From assembly GCA_029941645.1 (NCBI GenBank), contig JAPYSZ010000004.1:1-16142 (forward strand): a stretch of 16,142 bases of DNA. The letters run 5' to 3'. The notes under the pieces were generated by a model. That model had not been told where the DNA came from and ran no database searches. It saw nothing but the letters and a program-made list of their open reading frames with translations. Below are positions 7,918-13,632 of this stretch, one piece after another. The stretch is from Candidatus Poseidoniia archaeon (GTDB taxonomy: Archaea > Thermoplasmatota > Poseidoniia > MGIII > CG-Epi1). The stretch's first letter is position 1; each line of letters begins with the position of its first letter. The translations under genes were made by a program, and so were the position numbers.

Positions 7918-8652
7918 ATGCAGAAATTATTGGTCATTGTTACGATTTTAGTTTTGGCCACTCCAGGATGTTTAGATAATTTGCAGGAAAAGTTAGTATC
8001 CTGTGAAAATATTACAGGTCAATGTAGATATGAAATATTAAGTGCAAATGACTATTCAAAGCTACATATTGAGATTAATTATGTTACAGGGAATGCACCT
8101 GATTCAGAAGCACTAAATTTATTGAAGCAGAGGATTCAAGAAGTCACAGACAAAACATCAATTTCCGTTAGCCAAAGTAGTTTTGGAAGTACAGATAATA
8201 GTTACACATTAGAGGAAATATTAGAAATAGAAAATAATCAACGTACTCAATCTAAAAGTGGCAATAAATTCGTAATTCATATATTATATCTCAATGGAGA
8301 ATATGAAGATAATGATCAAACATTGGGTTTAGCTTATTCAGGTTCTTCATTTGCTTTGTTTAAGGAGAAAATAGAGGATTCAGCTTTTTTGCTTATATCT
8401 TCTACAGATATTGAAAAATCAGTCATAGTTCATGAATTTGGTCACATACTTGGTTTAGTTAATAATGGATACCAGTCGCCACATAATCATGAAGATTCAC
8501 AGCATCCCCATCATTCAGATAATGATGAATCTGTGATGTATTGGGCTATTGAAAGTCAGGATATAGGGAATCAGATTGATGGAGAACCGCCAAACAATTT
8601 TGATTCTGATGATTTAGATGATTTAAGATTGATGAAAGAAGGTAAATTGTAG
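7918..8652 (+). CDS. secreted zincin metalloprotease, probable lipoprotein
   Basis: 244 residues. The N-terminus has Lys3, a hydrophobic stretch and a Cys18 in ATPGC, a lipobox-like site suggesting membrane anchoring on the outside of the cell. The zinc motif HEFGHILGLVNNG starts at His172 (HExxH at 172-176), followed by a His/Asp-rich loop (about 184-201) and a Met-turn-like VMYW (Met207). This resembles matrixin/archaemetzincin-type metzincins. At the place where metzincins carry the third ligand (HExxHxxGxxH/D) there is Asn, so the third ligand may come from the His-rich loop. The C-terminus DDLRLMKEGKL is nearly repeated behind the next gene. ATG 7918 is chosen because it starts directly at the signal sequence. 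Its stop shares a base with the VanZ-like start. Probable role: extracellular protein digestion. Confidence 0.82.
   Translation: MQKLLVIVTILVLATPGCLDNLQEKLVSCENITGQCRYEILSANDYSKLHIEINYVTGNAPDSEALNLLKQRIQEVTDKTSISVSQSSFGSTDNSYTLEEILEIENNQRTQSKSGNKFVIHILYLNGEYEDNDQTLGLAYSGSSFALFKEKIEDSAFLLISSTDIEKSVIVHEFGHILGLVNNGYQSPHNHEDSQHPHHSDNDESVMYWAIESQDIGNQIDGEPPNNFDSDDLDDLRLMKEGKL
8623..8652 (+). repeat. direct repeat, copy 1 (3' end of zincin gene)
   Basis: Encodes LRLMKEGKL-stop as the true C-terminus of the zincin. 26 of 30 bases match the copy at 9009-9038. Confidence 0.75.
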
Positions 8653-9005
8653 TGAAACCATATACCGTAATCACAATATGCTATATGTTGTTGGTAACCT
8701 TTCTGAGCCACGTTCCACAGGAGAATATCCCTAACTTAGGTCCTGATAAAATAGATATTCCTTTCCATTTTGTTGAATTTTTTTTTTTAGGATTCTTGTT
8801 ATTTAGGTCAATTTCTTTAGAAGAATCATTAGCTCTTCATTCTTTTTATGGTTCACTTTTGATTGGTATGTCTTTTGCAATCTTGGATGAATTCCACCAA
8901 AGTTTTGTGCCGGGACGACACATGTCCACAGTAGACATGTTATTTGATTCAATAGGAATTTTCTTTGGAACTATGATTAGCTCTCAGAGATTTAATTCTT
9001 CTTGA
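8652..9005 (+). CDS. VanZ-like integral membrane protein
   Basis: 117 residues, typical VanZ-like length. About four hydrophobic segments (5-20, 40-56, 64-82, 95-112) with the family's conserved acidic/His sites: DKIDIPFHF..FFFLG in the first loop and DEFHQSFVPGRHMSTVDM before the last helix. The prototype VanZ gives low-level teicoplanin resistance in enterococci; the mechanism is unknown and homologues are common in organisms with no glycopeptide exposure. GTG 8652 overlaps the last base of the upstream stop and has an AAGGT match at 8639-8643, so it is translated with the zincin gene. The TGA at 9003-9005 is followed in the same frame by ten more codons that copy the zincin C-terminus. Confidence 0.85.
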   Translation: MKPYTVITICYMLLVTFLSHVPQENIPNLGPDKIDIPFHFVEFFFLGFLLFRSISLEESLALHSFYGSLLIGMSFAILDEFHQSFVPGRHMSTVDMLFDSIGIFFGTMISSQRFNSS

Positions 9006-9008
9006 CGA

Positions 9009-9038
9009 TTGAGATTAATGAAAAAAGGCAAATTGTAG
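9009..9038 (+). repeat. direct repeat, copy 2: remnant of a second zincin 3' end
   Basis: Reads LRLMKKGKL-stop, in the frame of the VanZ-like gene just past its TGA. Three of the four differences from copy 1 are synonymous (TTA/TTG, TTG/TTA, GGT/GGC) and one is GAA/AAA. This pattern suggests that both copies were once under protein-level selection, so copy 2 is likely the leftover of a duplicated zincin gene whose body was lost, or of a duplication of the whole zincin-VanZ block. No start codon or upstream zincin sequence is left. Confidence 0.6.
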
Positions 9039-9039
9039 A

Positions 9040-9177
9040 CTAAAATTTAGTAGTTTGAGTTCTTCTTATTCTTTTCTTTACTAGTTTTCTTTTTCGAGGG
9101 TGTGAATTGGTGTCAAACGTGACCCATCCAGTTCCTTTTTGCGTGCAATTCGGTTCTTCAGAATAGTCTGTTGCCAT
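9040..9177 (-). CDS. small basic protein, 45 residues, unrecognised
   Basis: ATG at 9177, TAG at 9042-9040. It begins MATDYSEEPNCTQKG, has a GTGWVTFDTN stretch and ends in a strongly basic tail at residues 28-39 (RKRKLVKKRIRR) plus TQTTKF. An acidic start with one Cys and a cationic tail suggests RNA, DNA or ribosome binding. A strong TATA-like box (9210-9202 on this strand) sits 25-33 bases before the ATG, the position expected for a leaderless transcript. It lies 59 bases downstream of the RNase P RNA on the same strand. No family is recognised. The alternative is a chance frame opposite a T-rich terminator. Confidence 0.55.
   Translation of the reverse strand: MATDYSEEPNCTQKGTGWVTFDTNSHPRKRKLVKKRIRRTQTTKF
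9059..9096 (+). terminator. T-rich tract after the zincin/VanZ unit
   Basis: Over 60% T on the + strand with several runs of 4-5 T, 54 bases past the VanZ stop. Archaeal transcription often ends at T-rich tracts without a hairpin. The same bases, read on the minus strand, encode the basic tail of the small ORF at 9040-9177, so the T-richness has a second possible explanation. Confidence 0.35.
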
Positions 9178-9201
9178 TATATTCGCCGCGGAGTAAGGTC
9201 T

Positions 9202-9210
9202 CTTTATATA
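9202..9210 (-). promoter_or_regulatory. TATA box upstream of the 45-residue ORF
   Basis: On the minus strand this reads TATATAAAG, the best TATA match in the window, 25-33 bases upstream of ATG 9177 and just past the RNase P RNA 3' end at 9237. Confidence 0.55.
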
Positions 9211-9236
9211 GTTATTCTCGGAAAATACAGATTATT

Positions 9237-9534
9237 GTCAGGTGATGGGAGTAAGCCCCTTTCTGTTAACCGGAAAACCGGTTGGCGACATTCAGCTATG
9301 CTTCCTACCTACCGCTCCCGAGCAGGTCGATGCGGTTACTTGGAATTGCTCCAGCAGGGATGTTCGTTTCACCAAATCCTCTATCGACGTCACGTCCAAG
9401 ACGATCATTCCATAAGATAGGGCTGTGTCGTTTCTGTTTCAGTGCCGACCCTCTCGGGCCCCTTGCGGCTGCTTTGCTCATGGAGAGGGGACTTTCCTCA
9501 GCCTAAGGCCGTCGGTCGCCCTCCATCTCCTGAC
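9237..9534 (-). ncRNA. rnpB: RNase P RNA (archaeal type A)
   Basis: 298 nt catalytic RNA that trims tRNA 5' leaders. On the minus strand the universally conserved parts occur in order: GAGGAAAGTCCCC (9499-9487), GGTGAAACG (9373-9365), GGAGCAA (9352-9346), AGCTGAATG (about 9293), and ACAGAAAGGGGCTTAC (9266-9251), the two strands of helix P4 being the first and last. The ends pair as helix P1: GTCAGG and GATGG at the 5' end with CCATC and CCTGAC at the 3' end, which fixes the boundaries at 9534 and 9237. GC content is clearly above the surrounding genes. A TATA-like box sits 23-31 bases before the 5' end. One protein partner, Rpp21, is encoded at 12666. Open frames on the + strand across this stretch are not genes. 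Confidence 0.97.
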
Positions 9535-9556
9535 TTTTCAATTATTAAATGGTGAG

Positions 9557-9565
9557 AATATATAG
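9557..9565 (-). promoter_or_regulatory. TATA box of the RNase P RNA gene
   Basis: CTATATATT on the minus strand, 23-31 bases upstream of the RNA's 5' end inferred from helix P1. Confidence 0.6.
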
Positions 9566-9585
9566 TTCACGGTTTATGGTAAATC

Positions 9586-9593
9586 CTTATTTA
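9586..9593 (+). promoter_or_regulatory. TATA-like box of the mutase gene
   Basis: CTTATTTA, 20-27 bases before ATG 9613; the RNase P RNA box lies 21 bases away pointing the other way, making a compact divergent promoter region. Confidence 0.4.
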
Positions 9594-9612
9594 CAGGTAA
9601 TATTCGCAATCA

Positions 9613-11328
9613 ATGCCTAGCAAAGGTGAGGATGTTAAAAATGGAGATAAATCCAATTTTCATAGTACTTCTGATTATCAAAAAGCTTATGAAAAATGGA
9701 AGGATGAGATTCTTGAGCCTTCATTGAAGAAAAACCCAGAAAGATTAAAAGAATTTATGACGACATCAAGTCAAAAAGTTGATAGGTTGTATACACCATT
9801 AGATACTGCGCATATAGATTATCAAAGAGACATATCCTATCCTGGTGAGTTCCCTTATACTAGGGGAATTCATTCAACGATGTATCGTGGAAGATTATGG
9901 ACTATGAGAATGTTTGCAGGCTTTGGTTCAGCAGAGGAAACCAATGCCCGTTTCAAATATCTTTTAGAACAGGGTCAAACGGGACTTAGTACTGCCTTTG
10001 ATTTGCCAACGCTTTATGGATATGATAGTGATTCACCTACTGCGGCAGGAGAATTTGGGGAATGTGGAGTGGGTGTTAGTAGCTTGGAAGATATGTCACT
10101 TTTGTTCAAAGATATTCCTCTGGATAAAGTAACAACTTCAATGACCATCAATTCACCTGCAGCTATGACTTGGGCAATGTACATTGCAAATGCTGAGAAT
10201 CAGGGCATTCCTAAGTCTAATTTAGGTGGGACTATCCAAAATGATATTTTGAAAGAATATATAGCACAAAAAGAGTACATATTCCCTCCACTTCCATCAA
10301 TGAGACTAGTTACAGACACAGTGGAATATGGAACAAAATATATGCCTAAATGGAATACTATTTCGATTTCAGGATATCATATAAGGGAAGCAGGTTCAAC
10401 AGCTGTTCAGGAACTAGCTTTTACATTAGCAGATGGTTATGCCTATGCAGATTGGGCTATCGAGCGAGGATTGAATATTGATGATTTTGCACCGCGTTTC
10501 AGTTTCTTTTTCAATGCGCATAATGATTTTTTCGAGGAAATAGCAAAGTATCGTGCAGCTAGAAGAATATGGGCTAGAGACATGAAGGACAAATATGGGG
10601 CTAAGGACCCTAGAAGTTGGACTTTAAGATTTCATACGCAGACTGCTGGATGTAGTTTAACGGCTCAACAACCCGAGATTAACATAGTAAGAGTTGCAAT
10701 TCAGGCAATGGCTGGTGTTTTGGGAGGCACGCAGTCACTTCATACAGATTCAATGGATGAAGCATTGGCGCTCCCCTCAGAAAAGGCTGTTCAGATAGCA
10801 TTACGGACACAACAGGTTATAGCTCATGAATCCGGTGTAGCCAACGTTATTGATCCTCTTGGAGGAAGTTACTACTTGGAATGGTTGACTGATGATATGG
10901 AAAGGCAAGCCAGAGATTACTTTGATCGCATTGATTCATTAGGTGGTGTCGTCTCGGCAATTGAGAAAGGATTCTTCCAGAAGGAAATAGCAGGAGCCGC
11001 TTATCGTTATCAACAGGAAATCGATAACGAAGATAGAGTTGTAGTAGGAGTTAATCAATATACTTCAGATGAGTCTGCCGAAATTCCAATTTTAGAGATG
11101 GATCCTGAAGGATTTGAACGGCAGTGCGCTCGTCTCAAGAAATTGAGAGATACAAGAAATAAAAGTAAACATGCGGCAGCGTTGAATGCTATAGAAAAAG
11201 CAGCAGAAGGTGAGGATAATTTAATGCCTCATTTTATCGAGGCAGCTAAATCTAAGGCTACATTAGGAGAGATGTGTGATGTTCTAAGAGGAGTCTTTGG
11301 TGAATATAGAGAAGGTTCAGATTTCTGA
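9613..11328 (+). CDS. icmA: B12-dependent acyl-CoA mutase large subunit, isobutyryl-CoA mutase type
   Basis: 571 residues: the TIM-barrel substrate domain without the C-terminal B12 domain, the size of separate-subunit mutases (archaeal methylmalonyl-CoA mutase alpha, IcmA). Family signatures: FPYTRGIHSTMYRGRLWTMR, AEETN, GLSTAFDLPT, TIQNDILKEY, SGYHIREAGS with His256 (the His near cobalamin), GGTQSLHTDSMDEALALPSE, DPLGGSYY. Specificity: in methylmalonyl-CoA mutase Tyr89 and Arg207 hold the substrate carboxylate; isobutyryl-CoA mutase has Phe80 and Gln198. Here RMFAGF gives Phe101 and YIAQKE gives Gln219, 118 residues apart as in both references, and His256 is 155 past Phe101, as His244 is past Tyr89. 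I therefore infer isobutyryl-CoA/n-butyryl-CoA interconversion (valine or butyrate metabolism). The B12-binding small subunit and MeaB-like chaperone are not in the window. The next gene follows after 8 bases. Confidence 0.85.
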   Translation: MPSKGEDVKNGDKSNFHSTSDYQKAYEKWKDEILEPSLKKNPERLKEFMTTSSQKVDRLYTPLDTAHIDYQRDISYPGEFPYTRGIHSTMYRGRLWTMRMFAGFGSAEETNARFKYLLEQGQTGLSTAFDLPTLYGYDSDSPTAAGEFGECGVGVSSLEDMSLLFKDIPLDKVTTSMTINSPAAMTWAMYIANAENQGIPKSNLGGTIQNDILKEYIAQKEYIFPPLPSMRLVTDTVEYGTKYMPKWNTISISGYHIREAGSTAVQELAFTLADGYAYADWAIERGLNIDDFAPRFSFFFNAHNDFFEEIAKYRAARRIWARDMKDKYGAKDPRSWTLRFHTQTAGCSLTAQQPEINIVRVAIQAMAGVLGGTQSLHTDSMDEALALPSEKAVQIALRTQQVIAHESGVANVIDPLGGSYYLEWLTDDMERQARDYFDRIDSLGGVVSAIEKGFFQKEIAGAAYRYQQEIDNEDRVVVGVNQYTSDESAEIPILEMDPEGFERQCARLKKLRDTRNKSKHAAALNAIEKAAEGEDNLMPHFIEAAKSKATLGEMCDVLRGVFGEYREGSDF

Positions 11329-11336
11329 GGATATTT

Positions 11337-11897
11337 TTGACATACTACATAATTGGATTAACAGGACGTAATGCCTCGGGAAAAGGTAAGGTTGCATCTT
11401 TATTGACTAAACGTTCTTTTTCTTATCATTCCCTTTCAGACACTCTTAGGACAAAACTTGCGGAAGAAGGAACGGAAGAGAGTCGGGATAATTTGATAGC
11501 TATTGGCAATAGACTTAGAGAAGAAGGAGGGCCAGGAATACTAGCAGATCTCATGCGAAAGAACATAGTTACACCTAATGACCATGTAGTTGATTCAATA
11601 CGTAATCCATACGAAGTGTCTTCACTTAGAAGAAAATATGATAACCATTTTTTTTGCCTAATTGCTGTAGATGCTAGTCCTGAAGTTAGGTTTGAACGTT
11701 TGAGCGAAAGAGATCGAAAGGGAGATAGTGGTTCCTGGGAACAGTTTTTAGCGCAGGAAAAACTAGAAGAGTCTAGTGAGAATCCAAATAAACAGCAATT
11801 ATTTGCTACGATTAATGAAGCAGATTATATTATCGACAATAGTGGTAATTTAGTGGATTTAGAAAACAATCTCCAAGAGATTTTAGATAATTTATAA
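11337..11897 (+). CDS. P-loop nucleotide kinase-like protein (dephospho-CoA/NMP kinase fold)
   Basis: 186 residues. P-loop GRNASGKG (10-17; the usual Ser/Thr after GK is Gly), HSLSD (31-35), a substrate-side motif DSIRNPYEV (86-94) and a LID-like segment RFERLSERDRKGD (118-130). This layout is that of small P-loop kinases usually annotated as dephospho-CoA kinase-like or AAA-family. It also resembles, from memory, the N-terminal P-loop domain fused to some dCMP/dCTP deaminases; here it stands alone. Archaeal dephospho-CoA kinase is normally an unrelated GTP-dependent family, so coaE is not assigned. Start TTG 11337 is backed by a GAGG at 11327-11330. Probably cotranscribed with the mutase. 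Its end overlaps the convergent membrane-protein gene by 6 bases. Confidence 0.72.
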   Translation: MTYYIIGLTGRNASGKGKVASLLTKRSFSYHSLSDTLRTKLAEEGTEESRDNLIAIGNRLREEGGPGILADLMRKNIVTPNDHVVDSIRNPYEVSSLRRKYDNHFFCLIAVDASPEVRFERLSERDRKGDSGSWEQFLAQEKLEESSENPNKQQLFATINEADYIIDNSGNLVDLENNLQEILDNL

Positions 11898-12614
11898 AAA
11901 CATGTCATATGTTGCAGTCAAGAAAAACATAAAGACAATTGGTAAGAGATGAAATGCCATTCCAAATGCTACGTTTACAACCATCCATCTTCCTGCAAAA
12001 TTGTTAGGCATCTCCATAACTTTGTCAACTACAGTATTTGTTGTATCTCTTAGTTTACCTGCAAAAAAACCTACAAATCTTGCCACTCTTTCATGGGGTA
12101 AGGCATCTTTTCCTTTTTCTTCATTACCCTTTAACCAATCACCCATTTGTAACATTCTATCGACCATTGGTCGATATTTTCCAACATCAATACTTATGAG
12201 CTTTACAGCTAGATTTCGGGTGTCCCATACACGTCTCCAATCTAGATAGGTATGTCCCACAAAAAATATTACAATAGCTATGACTTGCCAATCGGGTGTA
12301 TCGACCCATTTAGGGGGAGTCAGTGTTTTTCCAAAAACTTCTACAATTCCCTCTTCAGGTTCAAAAATAATAAATCTCATTAAAGCGATAGTTGCAGGGA
12401 CTAACAATCCTACAGTAAATTTTGCTGCAATAGAATATCCTTTTGGAATTTCTTTTAGTCTTTCAAATAGCCATTTTAAATGATGGCCGTGTAGTTGTAT
12501 AGCCTTTAAAGCGGGCTCTCCCAAAAAAATCAGTCTCTGTAAAATAGGTATGAAAATAAGTATGTGGAAATACAATTCCCATGGCGTATCCCACGTGAAG
12601 TGGTCAGCTATCAT
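11892..12614 (-). CDS. membrane protein of unknown function
   Basis: 240 residues, about four hydrophobic segments (14-30, 62-84, 109-124, 214-236). Between the third and fourth lies a hydrophilic stretch of about 90 residues with many charges (around 128-205), including YLDWRRVWDTRN and a Lys/Glu-rich loop (NEEKGKD). Histidines cluster in the first loop (LHGHHLKW). No motif of a known enzyme or transporter is seen. ATG 12614 is preceded by an AT-rich box at 12641-12650 (CTTTTTTTA on this strand). It converges with the kinase gene and diverges from the Rpp21 gene, so it is its own transcription unit. Confidence 0.72.
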   Translation of the reverse strand: MIADHFTWDTPWELYFHILIFIPILQRLIFLGEPALKAIQLHGHHLKWLFERLKEIPKGYSIAAKFTVGLLVPATIALMRFIIFEPEEGIVEVFGKTLTPPKWVDTPDWQVIAIVIFFVGHTYLDWRRVWDTRNLAVKLISIDVGKYRPMVDRMLQMGDWLKGNEEKGKDALPHERVARFVGFFAGKLRDTTNTVVDKVMEMPNNFAGRWMVVNVAFGMAFHLLPIVFMFFLTATYDMFL

Positions 12615-12639
12615 GTTACTTTTTGGTCAGAGGAGGGTG

Positions 12640-12648
12640 TTAAAAAAA
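12640..12648. promoter_or_regulatory. shared AT-rich promoter core between divergent genes
   Basis: TTAAAAAAA is the only AT-rich run in the 51-base gap. Position 12640 is 26 bases from each start codon (12614 minus, 12666 plus), so one element could serve as TATA box in both directions. Confidence 0.35.
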
Positions 12649-12665
12649 GCAACTAATAGCGTATT

Positions 12666-12992
12666 GTGCCCAAAAGAGGAGGTCGTAGGACTAAAAGCCA
12701 GGAAAAAATTGCAAGAGATAGGATAGATAAACTCCTGAATTTAGCTATGAAAAGTTCTAAAGATGGTGATTTAGATCAGTCTAAGAGATTTGTTGAATTG
12801 GCTAGATTGATAAGTAAACGATATAATCAGCGTTTGACAAAATTCCAACGCCTTCAGATTTGTAGAGACTGCAATTCTTTTCTCAATTCTCAAAATTCTA
12901 AAAATAGGTTGTCTCCTAAAGGGTGGAAAATAGTGACCTGTTTGGAGTGCGGCTCAGTTTCTCGTTATGGCTTAGAAGATAGTGGGGAATAA
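12666..12992 (+). CDS. rnp4: RNase P protein component 4 (Rpp21/Rpr2 family)
   Basis: 108 residues, normal length. It is a zinc-binding protein subunit that, with Rpp29, stabilises the specificity domain of RNase P RNA during tRNA 5' maturation. Seen: a basic N-terminus, the two-helix region with RIDKLLNLA and RFVELARLISKRYNQRL, then a zinc ribbon with CRDC (about 67-70) and CLEC (about 93-96), and RYG near the end. Start is GTG 12666; the AT-rich box 26 bases upstream fits a leaderless transcript. The isoaspartate methyltransferase gene follows with an overlap or 1-base gap. Its RNA partner is encoded at 9534-9237. Confidence 0.93.
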   Translation: MPKRGGRRTKSQEKIARDRIDKLLNLAMKSSKDGDLDQSKRFVELARLISKRYNQRLTKFQRLQICRDCNSFLNSQNSKNRLSPKGWKIVTCLECGSVSRYGLEDSGE

Positions 12993-13632
12993 ATTGTCTG
13001 AGAAAATTAAAGAAAGAGAAATATTATTGAATTATCTTAAGAGAGAAAATTATCTTAGGACAACCCAGGTTCGGAAGGCTATGGAAGAAGTTGATCGTCG
13101 TGATTTTGTCAGGACTTCAGATAGATTATCAGCTTATGATGATACTCCATTATCTATTGGACAAGGCCAGACAATTTCAGCACCTCATATGGTGGCTATG
13201 ATGCTTGAAGAATTAAGATTAAGCGAAAAAGATAATTTATTGGAAATAGGGAGTGGATGTGGTTACCATGCAGCCGTTGCATCACGTTTAGTTTCTAAAG
13301 TGACAACCATTGAGCGTATTCCTTACATTTATGAATTAGCATGTGAAAATTTAGCCAATTATGATAATATTGAGATTATAAACGGAGATGGTTCTCAAGG
13401 TTTTATGGATAATTGTCCATATCAAAAGATAATGGTGACTTGTGGAGCTCCACGTGTACCTCCCCCCTTAATCGACCAGTTAGAAGTAGGAGGTTTGATG
13501 GTAATTCCTGTGGGGGGTCGTGTGGCTCAAGAATTGTTGACTGTAGAGCGTACAGTTGATGGAATCTCAGTTTTTCGTCGCCCAGGTGTAGCTTTTGTAC
13601 CAATGATTGGCGTTAATGCCTTTGATAATTAG
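12982..13632 (+). CDS. pcm: protein-L-isoaspartate O-methyltransferase
   Basis: 216 residues from GTG 12982. It methylates damaged isoaspartyl residues with S-adenosylmethionine to start their repair in the cytoplasm. Seen: RKAMEEVDRRDFV, the substrate-site signature AYDDTPLSIGQGQTISAPHM (about 53-72), SAM motif I LLEIGSGCGYHAAV, TTIERI (the acidic end of strand 2), NGDGSQG and the PVGG segment. Two starts are possible: GTG 12982, overlapping rnp4 by 11 bases, or TTG 12994, one base after its stop with GGGG six bases before it; the protein would then be 212 residues. Cotranscribed with rnp4. Its 3' end overlaps the convergent purE stop by 4 bases. Confidence 0.94.
   Translation: MGNKLSEKIKEREILLNYLKRENYLRTTQVRKAMEEVDRRDFVRTSDRLSAYDDTPLSIGQGQTISAPHMVAMMLEELRLSEKDNLLEIGSGCGYHAAVASRLVSKVTTIERIPYIYELACENLANYDNIEIINGDGSQGFMDNCPYQKIMVTCGAPRVPPPLIDQLEVGGLMVIPVGGRVAQELLTVERTVDGISVFRRPGVAFVPMIGVNAFDN

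Noticed and set aside
9139..9506. Two overlapping + strand open frames of 93 and 74 codons
   Set aside because: They lie across the RNase P RNA, whose conserved motifs and end-pairing on the minus strand explain the sequence; their translations look like random Arg/Ser/Cys-rich peptides.
9613..11328. Plain label methylmalonyl-CoA mutase (MutA)
   Set aside because: Phe101 and Gln219 replace the Tyr and Arg that bind the methylmalonyl carboxylate.
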